This document shows positions 22,636 through 34,534 of a DNA stretch of 64,000 nt, piece by piece. Under the pieces are notes generated by a model. That model searched no databases. It had not been told where the DNA came from and saw only the letters and a list, made by a program, of their open reading frames with translations. Position 1 is the stretch's first letter; each line of letters opens with the position of its first letter. Source of the stretch: Hofstenia miamia (taxonomy: Eukaryota > Xenacoelomorpha > Acoela); the NCBI GenBank assembly GCA_004352715.1, contig SCFE01000034.1, forward strand, positions 1,019,184 through 1,083,183, written 5' to 3'. A program made the translations under genes and the position numbers.

Positions 22636-22800
22636 TTACTTTACTTAAGACCTCGTACACTCCCGTAAAGGTTTACTTAAAAATCTAACAGAACCGATTG
22701 TGTAATTATCTACTTGAAACCTTAATTTACTTTACTTAAGAGCTCGTACACTGCCGGTAAGTAAATTTTTTTTACTGTACTTACCGCAGTGTACGACCAG
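22636..22800. repeat. Direct and inverted repeat cluster (MITE-like)
   Basis: A block containing tttacttaagacctcgtaca (from about 22640) recurs about 92 bases later as tttacttaagagctcgtaca. The second copy pairs with its inverse: cgtacactgccggtaagtaa (22745) against ttactgtacttaccgcagtg plus tacg (to 22795), around a short T-rich loop. This could be a hairpin end of a small inverted-repeat element. The rest of 22003-22855 shows nothing else. Confidence 0.55.
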
Positions 22801-22855
22801 CCTTACACAATGTTTCGCCATTAAATTTGTCCTAATAGTATTATCCCGCCAGAAA

Positions 22856-23041
22856 TTATTGTTTTAAGTAAACAAATCGATATTGTTGTGCTAATGAACT
22901 CTCTTTGAGTAATCTTTTAAATGCTTTCAGATTTGGAGCTTGTCGTATGCGTTGTGGTAAGTTATTCCAGGATCGTATGACAGATGATGTAAATACTGTA
23001 TTCCATGTGTTGTTATTGATTTTAATGTTATTTATACACAA
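22856..23041 (-). pseudogene. C-terminal remnant of a non-LTR retrotransposon (LINE) reverse transcriptase
   Basis: The 61-residue frame ends with TSSVIRSWNNLPQRIRQAP and AFKRLLKESS. The pattern 'W..LP..IR......FK..L' is the usual end of LINE reverse-transcriptase ORFs. A related upstream piece lies on the other side of the hAT-type insertion (27234-27545), in the order expected on the minus strand. Confidence 0.6.
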
Positions 23042-23080
23042 TTTTCCAAGTTGGTTATGAGCTATACATTAAGGAAACAC

Positions 23081-23088
23081 ACTGCAGT
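23081..23088. repeat. Left target-site duplication of hAT-type copy 1
   Basis: ACTGCAGT lies directly before the CAGAGGCGCACCC end. The right side has GCTGCAGT (27226-27233), 7 of 8 bases equal. hAT elements make 8-bp duplications. Confidence 0.65.
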
Positions 23089-24026
23089 CAGAGGCGCACC
23101 CCGAGGGGGGGGACTGGGGGAACGTTCTCTCCCTCAACAGAGCACAGATGCTGTTATTCCTCTTGAAATGTATGCTGATATGATAACATAGTACATATAT
23201 GTTAAGCATTGCTTCTACTCTATCTGCAGGGGGTAAGAAATATTTAATTGATGTTGCAATTATTACAATAAATGGGAATCGATTAATCTATTGAATACTT
23301 TAGAAGAAAAAAATTATCAATAACTTGCAATTATTTAGGTTAACTAAGAACGTTCTCACGAACATTAATGGATGAAAATCTTGGCGAAACATAATAAAGT
23401 CCAAATTCTAAAATCATTATTGTCCTGCCTAGTAAATTAATACTGTATTGGCTATTGCATGTGTACAGCACAGTTTGATGACCAAAATATATATTATGCT
23501 TCCACTACCGAATTCACTTTTTGATATATTGAAGGTGTAACCATTAACCTTATTTCGCGCTATTGCTATCTTTCTGTCACACACCTCATATTGTGATGTC
23601 AAACCTAGAGATATTAAATAATGATCACAGCTTATACATAAGGTACCTATGCAGAACCAAATTTGCTCTTAGTGATTTAAGATTTCTGGCAACATTTAAC
23701 TTAAATTTTTCTTAGTGCTAACAGAATTATGAAGCACTTTTAACCTTGATTGTTATCTCACAATGATAATTTTTCCTATAAAACGTTTTTATGTGTTGTG
23801 TTTAGTTTTTATAAGAAACAAAACATGTCAATTTACTATGATTTTTTATCTATTATTTTCATTCCAATTATGGCCAAAAGTGAATGAGAAATATAGCCAT
23901 TTTGAATAAAATTGTCTATTAAATTATATTTTGCTAAAGTGAAAATAATTTGAACACGGTTTCTGTATTTTTTACCTGTAGTGAAATATGGTGAATTACG
24001 TAGAAATGCTAAAAACAATAGAGAAA

Positions 24027-25757
24027 TAAAGTATTAAATTCAAATTATGGCAAATTACAAAATGTAACTAAAGGTATTTTGTGGACGCACAATATTAATA
24101 CGGCATGATCCTCAGTCCTGTTCTCTTTTCTGCTAACAAGAGTAGAAGTCGGAGCAGCGGTGGGCTAGGGCTCGACTGAGCTATTGGAAAAAGGGGCTGA
24201 CATTGAAAAAAATATACTATTACACAGCAATTGTAGTGAATATTATACAATTTCTTAAACAACGTTTTGAAATTGTACATTAGTATTATCTACTCTTGAA
24301 AAACTAAATTTAGAATTTTCAATTTTAATGAGCACATTTTCTTAAAAGATGGGTTGGGCATGATTCAAGCCTGGCAAGAATTAGGTATAAGTTTTTGGTT
24401 GGAATAACTAAAAATAAGAAAGAAAGTAGGAATTTATTAAAGATCATCCTAACACAAGAAATGGAAGTTTTTCCTATTGAAACTAGGATCAGTTAAGTGT
24501 ACAACAGTCTGTGTTCGAAATCATCCACACCTACTACACCACGGAGCACATATGTGTGTTAGCCAACCTTAGTAATGGTTGAATAGAGGTAGGGAAAAAT
24601 AATTCAGTTTTAGTAATTTTTAACAAACATTCATAATATACTGGTTACGTTTGCTACGTTGAAATTTAATTATAAAAATATGACATAAAAAAGTAGATAT
24701 ATGAAATAGTAAACCTCAAATTGAATAGTTGAATTTCGCTAATATCAACCTTTCTGTTTTGGGTAGAATGTCAAAAAGCCTATACTATTTAATTTCCCTG
24801 ACAATACTTTTTTCATATTTGTAGTATAAAAGAATTACCAATAGAATTATACAAAGAGTTTCATAGTATAGGATGTCAACCAAGTAGAATGTATGGTCTC
24901 CCTAACATCCACAAGAACAAAGAGGACCCTTCATCTCTTTAAAGTATTAAATTCAAATTATGGCAAATTACAAAATGTAACTAAAGGTATTTTGTGGACG
25001 CACAATATTAATACGGCATGATCCTCAGTCCTGTTCTCTTTTCTGCTAACAAGAGTAGAAGTCGGAGCAGCGGTGGGCTAGGGCTCGACTGAGCTATTGG
25101 AAAAAGGGGCTGACATTGAAAAAAATATACTATTACACAGCAGTTGTAGTGAATATTATACAATTTCTTAAACAACGTTTTGAAATTGTACATTAGTATT
25201 ATCTACTCTTGAAAAACTCAATTTAGAATTTTTTTTTTGGTTGGAATAACTAAGAAATAAGAAAGAAAGTAAGAATTTATTAAAGATCATCCTACCACAA
25301 AAAATGGAAATGTTTCCTATTGAAATTAGGATCAGTTAACTGTACAACAGTCTGTGTTCGAAATCATCCTCACCTACTATATGAGCCAATCTTAGTAATG
25401 GTTGAATAGGGGTAGGGAAAAATAATTCAGTTTTAGTAATTTTTAACAAACATTCATAATATACTGGTTACGTTTGCTACGTTGAAATTTAATTATAAAA
25501 ATATGACATAAAAAAGTAGATATATGAAATAGTAAACCTCAAATTGAATAGTTGAATTTCGCTAATATCAACCTTTCTGTTTTGGGTAGAATGTCAAAAA
25601 GCCTATACTATTTAATTTCCCTGACAATACTTTTTTCATATTTGTAGTATAAAAGAATTACCAATAGAATTATACAAAGAGTTTCATAGTATAGGATGTC
25701 AACCAAGTAGAATGTATGGTCTCCCTAACATCCACAAGAACAAAGAGGACCCTTCAT
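24027..25757. repeat. Tandem duplication of about 0.9 kb (hAT interior plus start of the Penelope-like ORF)
   Basis: The unit starting taaagtattaaattcaaatt begins at 24027 and again at 24940 (offset 913). The second copy lacks a stretch near 25230 and differs at a few sites. Both contain the same start of the reverse transcriptase (MYGLPNIHKNKEDPSSL). In the first copy it runs into the duplication junction and stops; in the second it continues. The identical 61-codon minus-strand frames at 24095-24280 and 25008-25193 are passengers of this duplication. Confidence 0.92.
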
Positions 25758-27029
25758 CTCTTGCAATTTTATCAATGCTGAATTCTACAACACATAATTT
25801 GTCAAAGTGGCTTGATTCATTATTGAAGAAGTATATTCCATCAAAATACATAATAAACAAAATTGGTAAATATTTTGACAACAATAAAGAAAATGAAAAA
25901 TTTATGGCAAGCTTTGATGTAAAATCTTTGTTTACAAATATCCCAGTTAATAAAACAATTGACCATATACTAAAACTTATTCCACAAAAAGAATTATCAT
26001 TTTCTCATGAAACCTTAAAACAATTGCTAAAAATAGCATGCTTAAATGTAAAGTTTATGTTCAATGGGGAAATTTATGAACAAAAAGATGGAATAGCGAT
26101 GGGCTCACCCTTAGGCCCTAGTATGGCTTGTTTTGCAATGGCTATTTTAGAAACAAAGATAGAATCATTGCCAATAAAACCAAGTTTATATTACCGTTAT
26201 GTAAATGATATTTTCACTGTCTTTGAAAATCCAAATGGTATTGATGAATTTAATGGTTTTCTAAACAACTGTCTAGAAGAACTGAAGTTTACAGTTGAAA
26301 AATCACACAATAATTCAATTAATTTTCTTGACGTAATCTTAAAGATCAAAAAAGATCACTATGAAACAATGATCTATAGAAAACCTACTAACATTCCATT
26401 CAAATCATACTGTGACCTCAAATATAACACTAATACTATTCAACGATTATTGAATCGAATTATTGAAATTTCTTCTAATTATAGTAATTTAAGTGATTCA
26501 ATATCAAACCTCTACTCTATCTTACAGAAAAATGGTTATCTACACAAACTAATAAAGAAATTAGTTGACAAAGCATTAACTTCTAACAATATGGTACGTA
26601 ATCAAGTAACAACAGATGATCGAACACCAATTTACTGGAAATTACCATACATTAAAGAAAAAAAGGAATTTCTAAAATTAAGAATAAAGAACATAAACAA
26701 GAAACTTGATGTAACCAAGATCGTACAAATACTAACATCAAACAAACTATCAGAACTTTTTAGAAACAAAGATCCTATAAGCAAAATGTTGGTTTCTTCC
26801 ATTGTGTATAAATATAAATGTGAAAAATGTAACCATTTTTACATCGGAACAAGCAAGCAACATTTTGAAACTAGGATCAAAGAACATCTTAGAGGGCATT
26901 TAAGAGGGTGAAATATATTTGCATGAACACCAAGGAAACAAAGCAAACTTTGAAATATTACTAAGAACAAAAAACACCAAATTAGCTGAAGCCCTATTCA
27001 TAAAAATGCAACCAAGAACATGCTATTAA
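25712..27029 (+). pseudogene. Penelope-like reverse transcriptase with GIY-YIG endonuclease
   Basis: The open frame gives 399 residues. It starts with the family's MYGLPNIHK block. It then has catalytic Asp in FMASFDVKSLFTNIPV (residue 69), DGIAMGSPLGP (126-136), and YRYVNDIFTVF at 161-171, where the first Asp of the usual YxDD box is Asn. NFLDVILKI and IYRKPTN follow. The C-terminal GIY-YIG nuclease shows VYKYKCEKCNHFYIGTSKQ (about 357-375) and RIKEHLRG. A frameshift near 26910 leads to the rest of the nuclease (LHEHQGNKANFEILL, AEALFIK) ending at 27029. The enzyme would copy element RNA; the D-to-N change and frameshift make activity unlikely. Confidence 0.88.
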
Positions 27030-27111
27030 ATAGTCAACAAAGTACGATCAATTTACTTAACATATTTTAAGTGTATGCAATGTAGTAATTGTCAATTAAA
27101 TCCCACGCATT

Positions 27112-27149
27112 TGTACACTGACGATGATTTATACATCGAAACCGGTTGG
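27112..27149 (+). ncRNA. Hammerhead-like motif at the Penelope 3' end (candidate)
   Basis: CTGACGA is followed by a short hairpin (gat..atc) and GAAA, then ACCGGT. This is the order CUGANGA, stem II, GAAA, self-complementary short stem III known from hammerhead ribozymes in Penelope-like elements. Against it, stem II has a bulged T next to the core, and a competing hairpin CGATG/CATCG exists. Stem I pairing is not evident. So it may be a decayed ribozyme or only a structural relic. Confidence 0.4.
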
Positions 27150-27225
27150 AAAAAAAAATATATATATATATATATAATCATAAGAATAGTTCCCCTCCTC
27201 AGAAAAAAAGCTGGGTGCACCCCTG

Positions 27226-27233
27226 GCTGCAGT
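27226..27233. repeat. Right target-site duplication of hAT-type copy 1
   Basis: GCTGCAGT lies directly after the inverted end; compare ACTGCAGT on the left. Confidence 0.6.
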
Positions 27234-27545
27234 TGATAATTTGTTTAAGTTCTTAAACAGTTTTTCTAGGCATGCAAAACTTGATGTAAATGATGCACTT
27301 TTTCCTTGGTTTGGTGTTTCTTCGATTGATTAAGAGTGTTTATGGGCTAATTAAACACTCTTTTGCTTTGTTGTTTTTGGGAGTGCTCATCTCAATTAAA
27401 AGAATGCAAGCATACATGAAGTGGCTCATCAACTGTCTGCCAGTAGTTATCGCTATAATGTCTCGTAGACATTGCACACTATTGACCATGCTGAGAAGTC
27501 TCTGCTTTCATATGTCAGATTGTTTTCTATTTCAACACCCATGTA
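27234..27545 (-). pseudogene. LINE reverse-transcriptase remnant on the far side of the hAT insertion
   Basis: Reading the minus strand from about 27545 gives MGVEIENNLTYESR, like the 'YLGV.IDNNLT' block of LINE reverse transcriptases. After a frameshift it gives LLSMVNSVQCLRDI. In minus-strand order this precedes the C-terminal remnant at 22856-23041, as expected if one LINE was split by the hAT-type element. Part of the region between is missing. Confidence 0.4.
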
Positions 27546-29114
27546 CAGATAATCACTGGTAAACAGATAATGAAAAGTAAACATTAGAATAAGGAATTTT
27601 GAGTAAGGGAGATATCGGATCAACAAACCAAAAATCTTGATATGGTCACTAGAGGGTCTTTTACCTGCATAGGTAGGACATATTCAACTTCTAAACAAAC
27701 TATATTTTAACCTCCAACTTTACTGTTTCAATGAAAATAAACATTTAGCTAACTCTATATTATTAAGAAAAACAATTGTAATTAAATGAAATCAAATGCT
27801 AAAGATTCTTACAAAGAAATTTAAGCAAAGTTTCTAGGTATGTCATATTTGTCAAATAATTCTTGCTCCAACAAAACCGAAATTAACAAAACATACACTT
27901 TCAGACAAATTGTAATGCACAGAGGCTCATAAAAACTTTCATAAATCATTGGTTGCTTGGACAAAAATATTAATTACCAATACTTTATTATTAATGTCAC
28001 TGAATATTACATTAAATGCAAACAACCATTACTCTTAATTATTTTACATTAATCTCACGATGAAATTTTAATGATAATTCCTAAGTGCTTATAAATTGAT
28101 TTTTAAGTTACTTTATAATCATATTTCCTAAATAGGGGAGCGACCACAAAAGTATATGAGTCAGGAAGTTGAATGGAAAAATAAGAAAATTAATGGAAAA
28201 TTATTAACCCAACAATCTGCTTCTTATTCTCAATAGCTCTTTAGTAATTTCATTTAACAATGTTTTCCAATTACACTTAACATTGTTCTTGTATCAATAA
28301 GTGCTCACTCAGTCGTAATTTGCGTGGCAAAACGTGTATATCTATCTACGAGCCACGATACTCAGACATGGAACTCTATGACTTCGCAATTTTAATAAAC
28401 AACCTCTTACTTAATAACTCACTAAATCACAGAATTTTAAGAAATGCATAGGAATGATCCACATTAGAGATATATTACACTGAATAGACTAAATAGCTCA
28501 AACCAGAGAATAGGCTTTTGAATATCTATCTTGTTGCTATGCAATTGAAGCTAATTTTCGTTAGCATTGATTCAGTTTCAGAGCAATAAGAGATGAAACT
28601 TGTTATCTTTCCATTGCTGCACATGCAAATATATGTAATAAATTATGTAAGTTGAGCAAACTTGTTGATAACATCGTCGTTGCTGATAAAAAGAAATTTT
28701 GGTAGTATACATGGAAATCTGGCAATACAGTAGTCTTTTAATTGATTCACTGCGTCATATCTCAGTCACTGTACTTACTACAATAATGGAGAGCTTAATA
28801 TTCCAATTTTACTGGAAAGATGTTTATCATTTGATCATTGTTCTTTTTCAGTATGGTTTTCGAGAAAATACGGTCCACGACTGGGCATATAATTGGTGTT
28901 CAGAATCTTCTGAGGGAAATATAACGGACTGATTATATTTTTTACAATATTTTCAATGATTGAATAATAATTGTTGACACTTTACAAATACAGGTACCAT
29001 AGTGTAACAAGTATGCAAAACAAGTGAGTTTCTGGTTGTTAATTATTTGCATTAGAATAAAATAACTGCCAAAATACTGACAGTCATCCTAATTTTATTA
29101 AGTTAATTTTCAGT
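27546..29114. other. No supported feature
   Basis: AT-rich sequence with short frames only; a 77-codon frame at 28699-28932 has no recognisable motif. Confidence 0.5.
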
Positions 29115-30627
29115 CAAGGTTGGATATTGGGGTTTCGAAAAATATTGGGTATTGGGTGATATGGGGGGGGGTATATCCAATAAATGGGTTATATTGGGTA
29201 ATATTGGAGTTTTCAATAAACAGGAGGACCGTCACAATTTTACCTTAAGTTGTAGGTACAGGCATCAATAAACGTAGATTAGAATAGAACTGCAAAAAGG
29301 AACAGGTTAAACAACAATTAATATTTTTTTTATCCAAACCTAACTACAGTCCATACAATAAAAGAATCGTTGGCCCCGTATGCCCACTTAACGTGAGCCC
29401 AATTATCGCACATTTGACATTGTAGCCCTTCAGTATAAGTACATTGACATATGTTGCAATTCCAGTCGTCATTGCCGCTCTCAGTTTGCGTCATCACTAC
29501 GCGGATACTTGTTCATTACACTTTCAAAACGGGTTCGCTTCTTTGCAATCTTCTTTTCATCACGAATAGCCTGTTTCTTTCCATGTATCTTATCAAAACT
29601 TCTGGCTAGAAAGAGTTGAGATTTTGTTCGACTTTCATTCATACGTGAAAGCAGTTTTGTAAAAATACTTCCCTCCGTCCAAAAACTTCTCATTACATCA
29701 GCTTTTAATGACACTGCGTTGCCGAGTGAACTAGTGAATAAGGACAGCTTACACCATGTGGATGCCTTGTTTGCCCAAAATGCATAAATTCGTTTTCGAG
29801 TAACACAGTTTTGTCGACAGGTTGAATTTCACGGATAATAAATTTCCCTACTTGAGCAGAAAAAGTGCCAAAATCGAATGCCACGTCACCTCGTCGCTGC
29901 GCCCAAGCACCTGCCTATCTTATTATCAACCTTAAACTTTCAGCACGCTCGTCAACAGACATCGCAGTTCTCTGATTAATTGATGATGGATCAAGCAAAC
30001 TAAAACACTTGTACAAATCTAAGGAAAAATTGCTTGATAACCGTGCCTTCAGAATTTGCATAAACTGCCCTCCAGCGCTTGTCAAATCAGGATCATTAAA
30101 AGTTTTGAGTAGCTCAGCATGACACTGGCGATAGATGCCGATGAGCTGGAACAAACAACAGACTTTTTGGCCTCGACCTCCTCGAGCTTGGTTCGATGTT
30201 TAGACTTAATATGTACCAAATAACCATTCTTCCCATAATTTGGTCGCAGCACGGCAAATGTTTTCATTTGATAACCTAAGTGACCTCCCGCAGAGTGTAA
30301 GTCCGGGCCATACAAAACATCGCCGCCACAAGACGGTCAGTATACCTAGACTATTATTTCAGTGACCAGGAGGAATTTACTTGAGATTCTTGTCTGTTCA
30401 TACTAATTCTCATGCTAATTTTTCGCAATCAAAAAGTTACTTTACTAGACGTGCCAAGAGTACATTTTAAAACTTTTATAAATCCCTTGGGTACGGCCCT
30501 GAAGTAAATTAATGTACGACAAATAGTGGTAGGATAATATTGGGTATTGATTTTATAATATTGGGTATTGGGGGTTACCCCCAATATATTTGTTGGGCAT
30601 ACCCAAGCTAATTTTTGCCCAACCTTG
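29115..30627. mobile_element. hAT-like DNA transposon relic with CAAGGTTGG ends
   Basis: The left end reads CAAGGTTGG and the right end CCAACCTTG. The flanks tttcagt and tgtcagt match in six of seven bases, a likely decayed target duplication. Both subterminal regions contain repeats of aatattgggtattg. Inside are minus-strand coding remains. The 9-bp ends resemble the CA(G/A)GGTTGG type of hAT elements, but no catalytic motif survives to prove the superfamily. Confidence 0.6.
29340..30315 (-). pseudogene. Decayed transposon-encoded protein with zinc-finger-like end
   Basis: Three consecutive minus-strand frames are separated by frameshifts or stops. The first has KHRTKLEEVEAKKSVVCSSS after a YGKNGYLVHIKSKH start (BED-like or basic). 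The second has FSLLDPSSINQRTAMSVDER. The third has FDKIHGKKQAIRDEKKIAKK, then DDWNCNICQCTYTEGLQCQM and CDNWAHVKW, a PHD-like cysteine pattern. The 'LLDP' and spacing recall hAT transposases, but I cannot place the DDE residues. Its position between inverted ends supports transposon origin. Confidence 0.45.
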
Positions 30628-31454
30628 TGTCAGTTTGATATAACTTTCAAAAGAGTAAATCCCAATATATCTTTAGTACATACATCGGCCAAATGAGTTG
30701 AACTTGGTACATGTAATAAATTAATATTTTCTAGTTTTCAAGTAATGACAAAAGATCTATTCTCAAACGCTTTCCAATGAACGATTCGAGTTTAAAATAT
30801 AATCGACCAGTGACTTAGAATCTGTCAACGCATTAGTGATTTTCGGATAAAATCTAGCTCATTCCAAATATGTCTGAGATAAACGCCAGTATCAGCTGAT
30901 GTTTTTCACATTTCAAAGAGGTTTTTGGCTATGGAAGTTACTACGTAAACCAATATATATTTTGGATTCGAATTCAGATCTTGATTTGGAAATGAATGCT
31001 CAAATTGGAATTTGAAATAAAACAAGTGAATTAGAAGGACCCTATTACTGAAACAAACGAAAAAAACTTCTGAAACTATTAAAACTATTGAAAGCACACA
31101 TGACATTTGCGTAAGGCAATAATTACATATTATTAATACGCCTGACTTTATTGAAAGGTGTTCTTTTGTATAATTTATTTCAACCATTTGTTTATGTAAA
31201 TATTACGCGATAACCCAGTGGTCGCGGAAAACCGGATGACCCTCCAAGGAATTTCTGCCCGAGGATCTGGTCGCAACTCTGACAGTAATACTTTATGTAT
31301 AGGTATAATTATCATTTCTTTTAAACGCAAATTTAGTCTTAACGACCTTATTAAAAGCTTTCAATTATTTCTAGATGTTTAGCTTCTGCTTTCTTTAAAA
31401 TTTGGTAATTTTTGAGATTATTCTCTAAACTTTTGTCCAGATTATTGTTTAAAC

Positions 31455-31572
31455 AAAAATTCACAGTGTAGCCCACAAAAATCATGACAAAATTTGGTCA
31501 AAAATCAGCAGTGTAGCACACAAAAATTCTGACCAGAGGTTGGACAAAAATCGCCAGTGTAGCATCGCCTTG
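31455..31572 (+). repeat. Short tandem repeat with cagtgtagc unit
   Basis: About two and a half copies of a unit of about 46 bases: cagtgtagc, then cacaaaaat, then gacaaaatttggtcaaaaatc or a close variant. Starts are near 31465, 31510 and 31554. The rest of 30628-32375 shows nothing else I can support. Confidence 0.6.
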
Positions 31573-32375
31573 AGTTGAATTGCATAAACTACATTGGACT
31601 TCCCAGTTAATTAATACAACTTATCAGCTTTGCAATAAGGTTATCAATTTTATGTATGAGTTTTTGTTTCTCATTAATAAAATCCACCTCTCTCATTTGA
31701 TTGTTTGTACTCCGCGATATTGAATTAGTTCAAAATTAGTTCAATATTTCATTTATTTTTTCCTGGCTTTTTCATTAATTGGCATTTGTTTTACATTTTT
31801 AGCAATGCAAATGATAACATAGCAATGTTGTGAACATTATTCTTATAAAACTTCAATAAGCAGAGGGGCTTTAACTTAATACAAGCAAATGAGTTATTAA
31901 TGCTACCATAGCTTTCTTGATCTTGAAATTACAAAAACCCATATTTAATTTTTGGAGGAAAGACAGTAATTAAATTATATCTGTGATGCTGTTTTTTCTT
32001 ACAGTTAAGTCTAGCTCATATATATTCTAAAAATCAATGTTTTATATGTTGCTCTTGAAGTAAGATTACTAGTATACAATCATAAGCATTTCTTAGAAAC
32101 GTGAAAATGCAGATTATTTTTTATATTTTTGTTACATGACATTATTAGCTAGTTTGCTTTAAATGTTTTTGTTGCTCATCCTCAACTTTCACTATACATG
32201 TATAATGAAAGATTGATGAAACACTTGCGTGAATATCTTCAAAATACAGGACGTATAACAATAAATAAACATCCGCTTCAATACATATAAATATGTGTAT
32301 AATTTTAAAGAATTATTTTCGTCAAAATATCTGATGATTATTACGTAGAAGATATGGAAGCAGCCATATCAGAAT

Positions 32376-32788
32376 GTGCGTGACTTTTTGTTTAAAAGTA
32401 ATATATTTGAAGAAGACGTAATTTTGATTTTTGTAAATGCAGGTTATAATGGCCTAAGAGCTATAATTGAATGTGTAGAGGAAGACGTAATAAGGAATGA
32501 ATTCGAAAGTTTTAACCACGCTTGCAAAAGAAAACTTACTGCTGCAATACTGAAACAACTCAATTTTTTGGAAAGCTTCCTAGTAAGATTTTCCAAGAAG
32601 CACTTTCAGTTATTGAAGACAAATGGTTGGGTAAGACTATAAGCGATGATTCAATCCTAGATGTGAGCACTACAAGAGATGATGATGATCAAGATCGTGA
32701 TGGTTTTCAGGGTAGGGTTGAAATACTTAAGGTCAAAAGTCCAACACAAAATGTGAATAGAATAGCATTAGCATCTGATAGATTCTAA
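32376..32788 (+). pseudogene. Short coding remnant, possibly of the same transposase family as 43377-45378
   Basis: Two overlapping frames (32376-32642 and 32522-32788) appear to form one frameshifted reading, with SKIFQEALSVIEDKW and an acidic DDDDQDRD run. It ends with NVNRIALASDRF. The last block resembles YNKLAITADRF in the transposase at 43377-45378 and lies at a similar place after an acidic segment. The similarity is short and I give it low weight. A host exon is an alternative: a possible acceptor, tgcag, lies at about 32440. Confidence 0.3.
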
Positions 32789-34499
32789 CTAAAATAAATT
32801 AGCAAGCACTGTTAAGAATTGTTCGCTATAATATAAATTACAAATATTTGAAAATGACTGCACTCGAATACTTTATAATTGGCAAATTTAGAACCTTTTG
32901 AAAAATCCATGATCTGAGTCCACTTTTTTTAGTTTGGATATAGTAATTAACATGATATTATTGTATTTTTGGGATTGATCACAATAAACATAATTATAGT
33001 ATACGCTCAAACTTTATGTGTAAAGAATTATTATTAAGAAAATATCAATTTTATATACTAATTGTACAAATGTTGATCATCTTCCTTTATCACTTCCAAC
33101 AGAGAAAATTTAAGTGCTTACAACTGGAATAGAAAGAATTAATTGTAAGAGGCTGGCTACAGTTGGAAAACCAAAGAGTAGCTTTCTGGCTGTTTTTTCA
33201 TGTTTCACAAAATTTTGAATATATTTAATACTGGCATTATTTGCTCAAAAAATTATCGGTAACTTGTTTCAATCTTTCGTTTTATTAATAGGCTAAAGAT
33301 ATTGATATTGATTTTAAAATTATTGTAATATTAATGATTAATGATTCAATAATGGAAGCTTGAAAACTATATTATTGCATCACATACTGTGATATTGATG
33401 AGAAAAATATTTTTCTATCGAGTGTATCACGCTCCCTGGCCCCTCGTAATTACGATACGGCCTTATTTGCCAACCATGGACAACGTTGATTTGTAGTGGG
33501 TGGAAACTAAGATATATTTTTCAAGAGAAACCACAAAATGCCGACCATGCCCATTGTCAACGTTACACATTAAGTTTGAGTCTTTGAAATTCGGATTAAA
33601 TTACCAATTTAAAATTCTCGTTAATAACGTAAATGCATACAAACAGAAGAATCATTTATTAACTTCATTTATACTGGCGCTTTGTAAAATTTCGCATATT
33701 TTGGTGTTTTCTATTATTTTCTATTCTATTGCTAAAATTCTATTTAAGTTCATAATAAATTATCATACATAATTTCTGATCAGATAAGGATTTTAATAGT
33801 AATAAACATGCATTCGTTATTACTATACTTAAGCGAACTTTAGATGATTACAAACAATCATGCCATCAAACGAAGGCAATATACAAATCCTAGCTGCAGT
33901 AAACAACAATATATTTGTGTGTATTCTCAATATTGCCCCTTTTGATAATAAAAAATAATATTGAGCGCTTTGTTTGTAAGAAGCGCTTTGCACTAAAATT
34001 TATCTGAAAAGCATTGTAAACTCATTTTAAAATAGTGTAAAAATTTACAGTAAATTTTCATTTATCTGCAATTGATAATTAAGGAAATATTTTTAAACAA
34101 TTTAATAGTGATGTATGGTAGCACAAATAATTTCACTTTTAATTACTTAGGCTCTATTTCAGACTCGGGCGTGTTTTGATAGTTTTGCTTCACGTACGTG
34201 TGTAACAGGCAGTTGCGTTTTGAGTGATGGCCCCCGCCACGGGATTTTCTACAATTTTGCCGGCACGGTTTCCCTGAAGGGATAGTTGCTCACATCAATG
34301 TGGAAGACTGCATAATGCATAATGCATAAATTTTTTTTTGAGATTTCAACCAGCCTTGTCCATGGGGCAGAATTGATCCCCACCCCACCCCTTGAAAATT
34401 TTCGTGGGGCTCCACGGGTCTTCCCAGTAAACATCATGTATATGTACATATTAATGCTAACTATTTTAACTTACTTATCATTCACCGAATTTAGGAAAT

Positions 34500-34534
<35 letters not shown>

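Larger units (their letters stand above)
25650..27150 (+). mobile_element. Penelope-like retroelement, 5'-truncated
   Basis: It contains the reverse transcriptase and GIY-YIG coding region (25712-27029) and a 3' tail with a hammerhead-like motif and A-run ending next to a (TA)n tract. The 5' part of the reverse transcriptase domain is missing or lies in other frames upstream. The element lies inside hAT-type copy 1, apparently inserted at its subterminal (TA)n. Confidence 0.75.
23089..27225. mobile_element. hAT-type element copy 1, carrying a Penelope-like insertion
   Basis: The left end is CAGAGGCGCACCC and the right end (reversed) CAGGGGTGCACCC. Subterminal parts match copy 2 (55682-56947) in the opposite orientation. 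The G-rich end with ACTGGGGGAACGTTC and CCTCAACAGAGCA equals the right end of copy 2, and the AGCTTTTTTTCTGAGGAGGGGAACTATT end equals the left end of copy 2. Interior similarity is also visible around 23880-23930. No transposase is present, so it is non-autonomous. Its 4.1-kb length compared with 1.3 kb is explained by the Penelope-like sequence and a tandem duplication. Confidence 0.75.

Noticed and set aside
24095-25193. Identical 61-codon frames at 24095-24280 and 25008-25193
   Set aside because: Identity is due to the tandem duplication; the frame lacks any recognisable motif and lies in hAT interior sequence.
34140-34430. GC-richer stretch with inverted words, possible small RNA or transposon
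   Set aside because: No consistent secondary structure, inverted ends or target duplication could be defined by eye.
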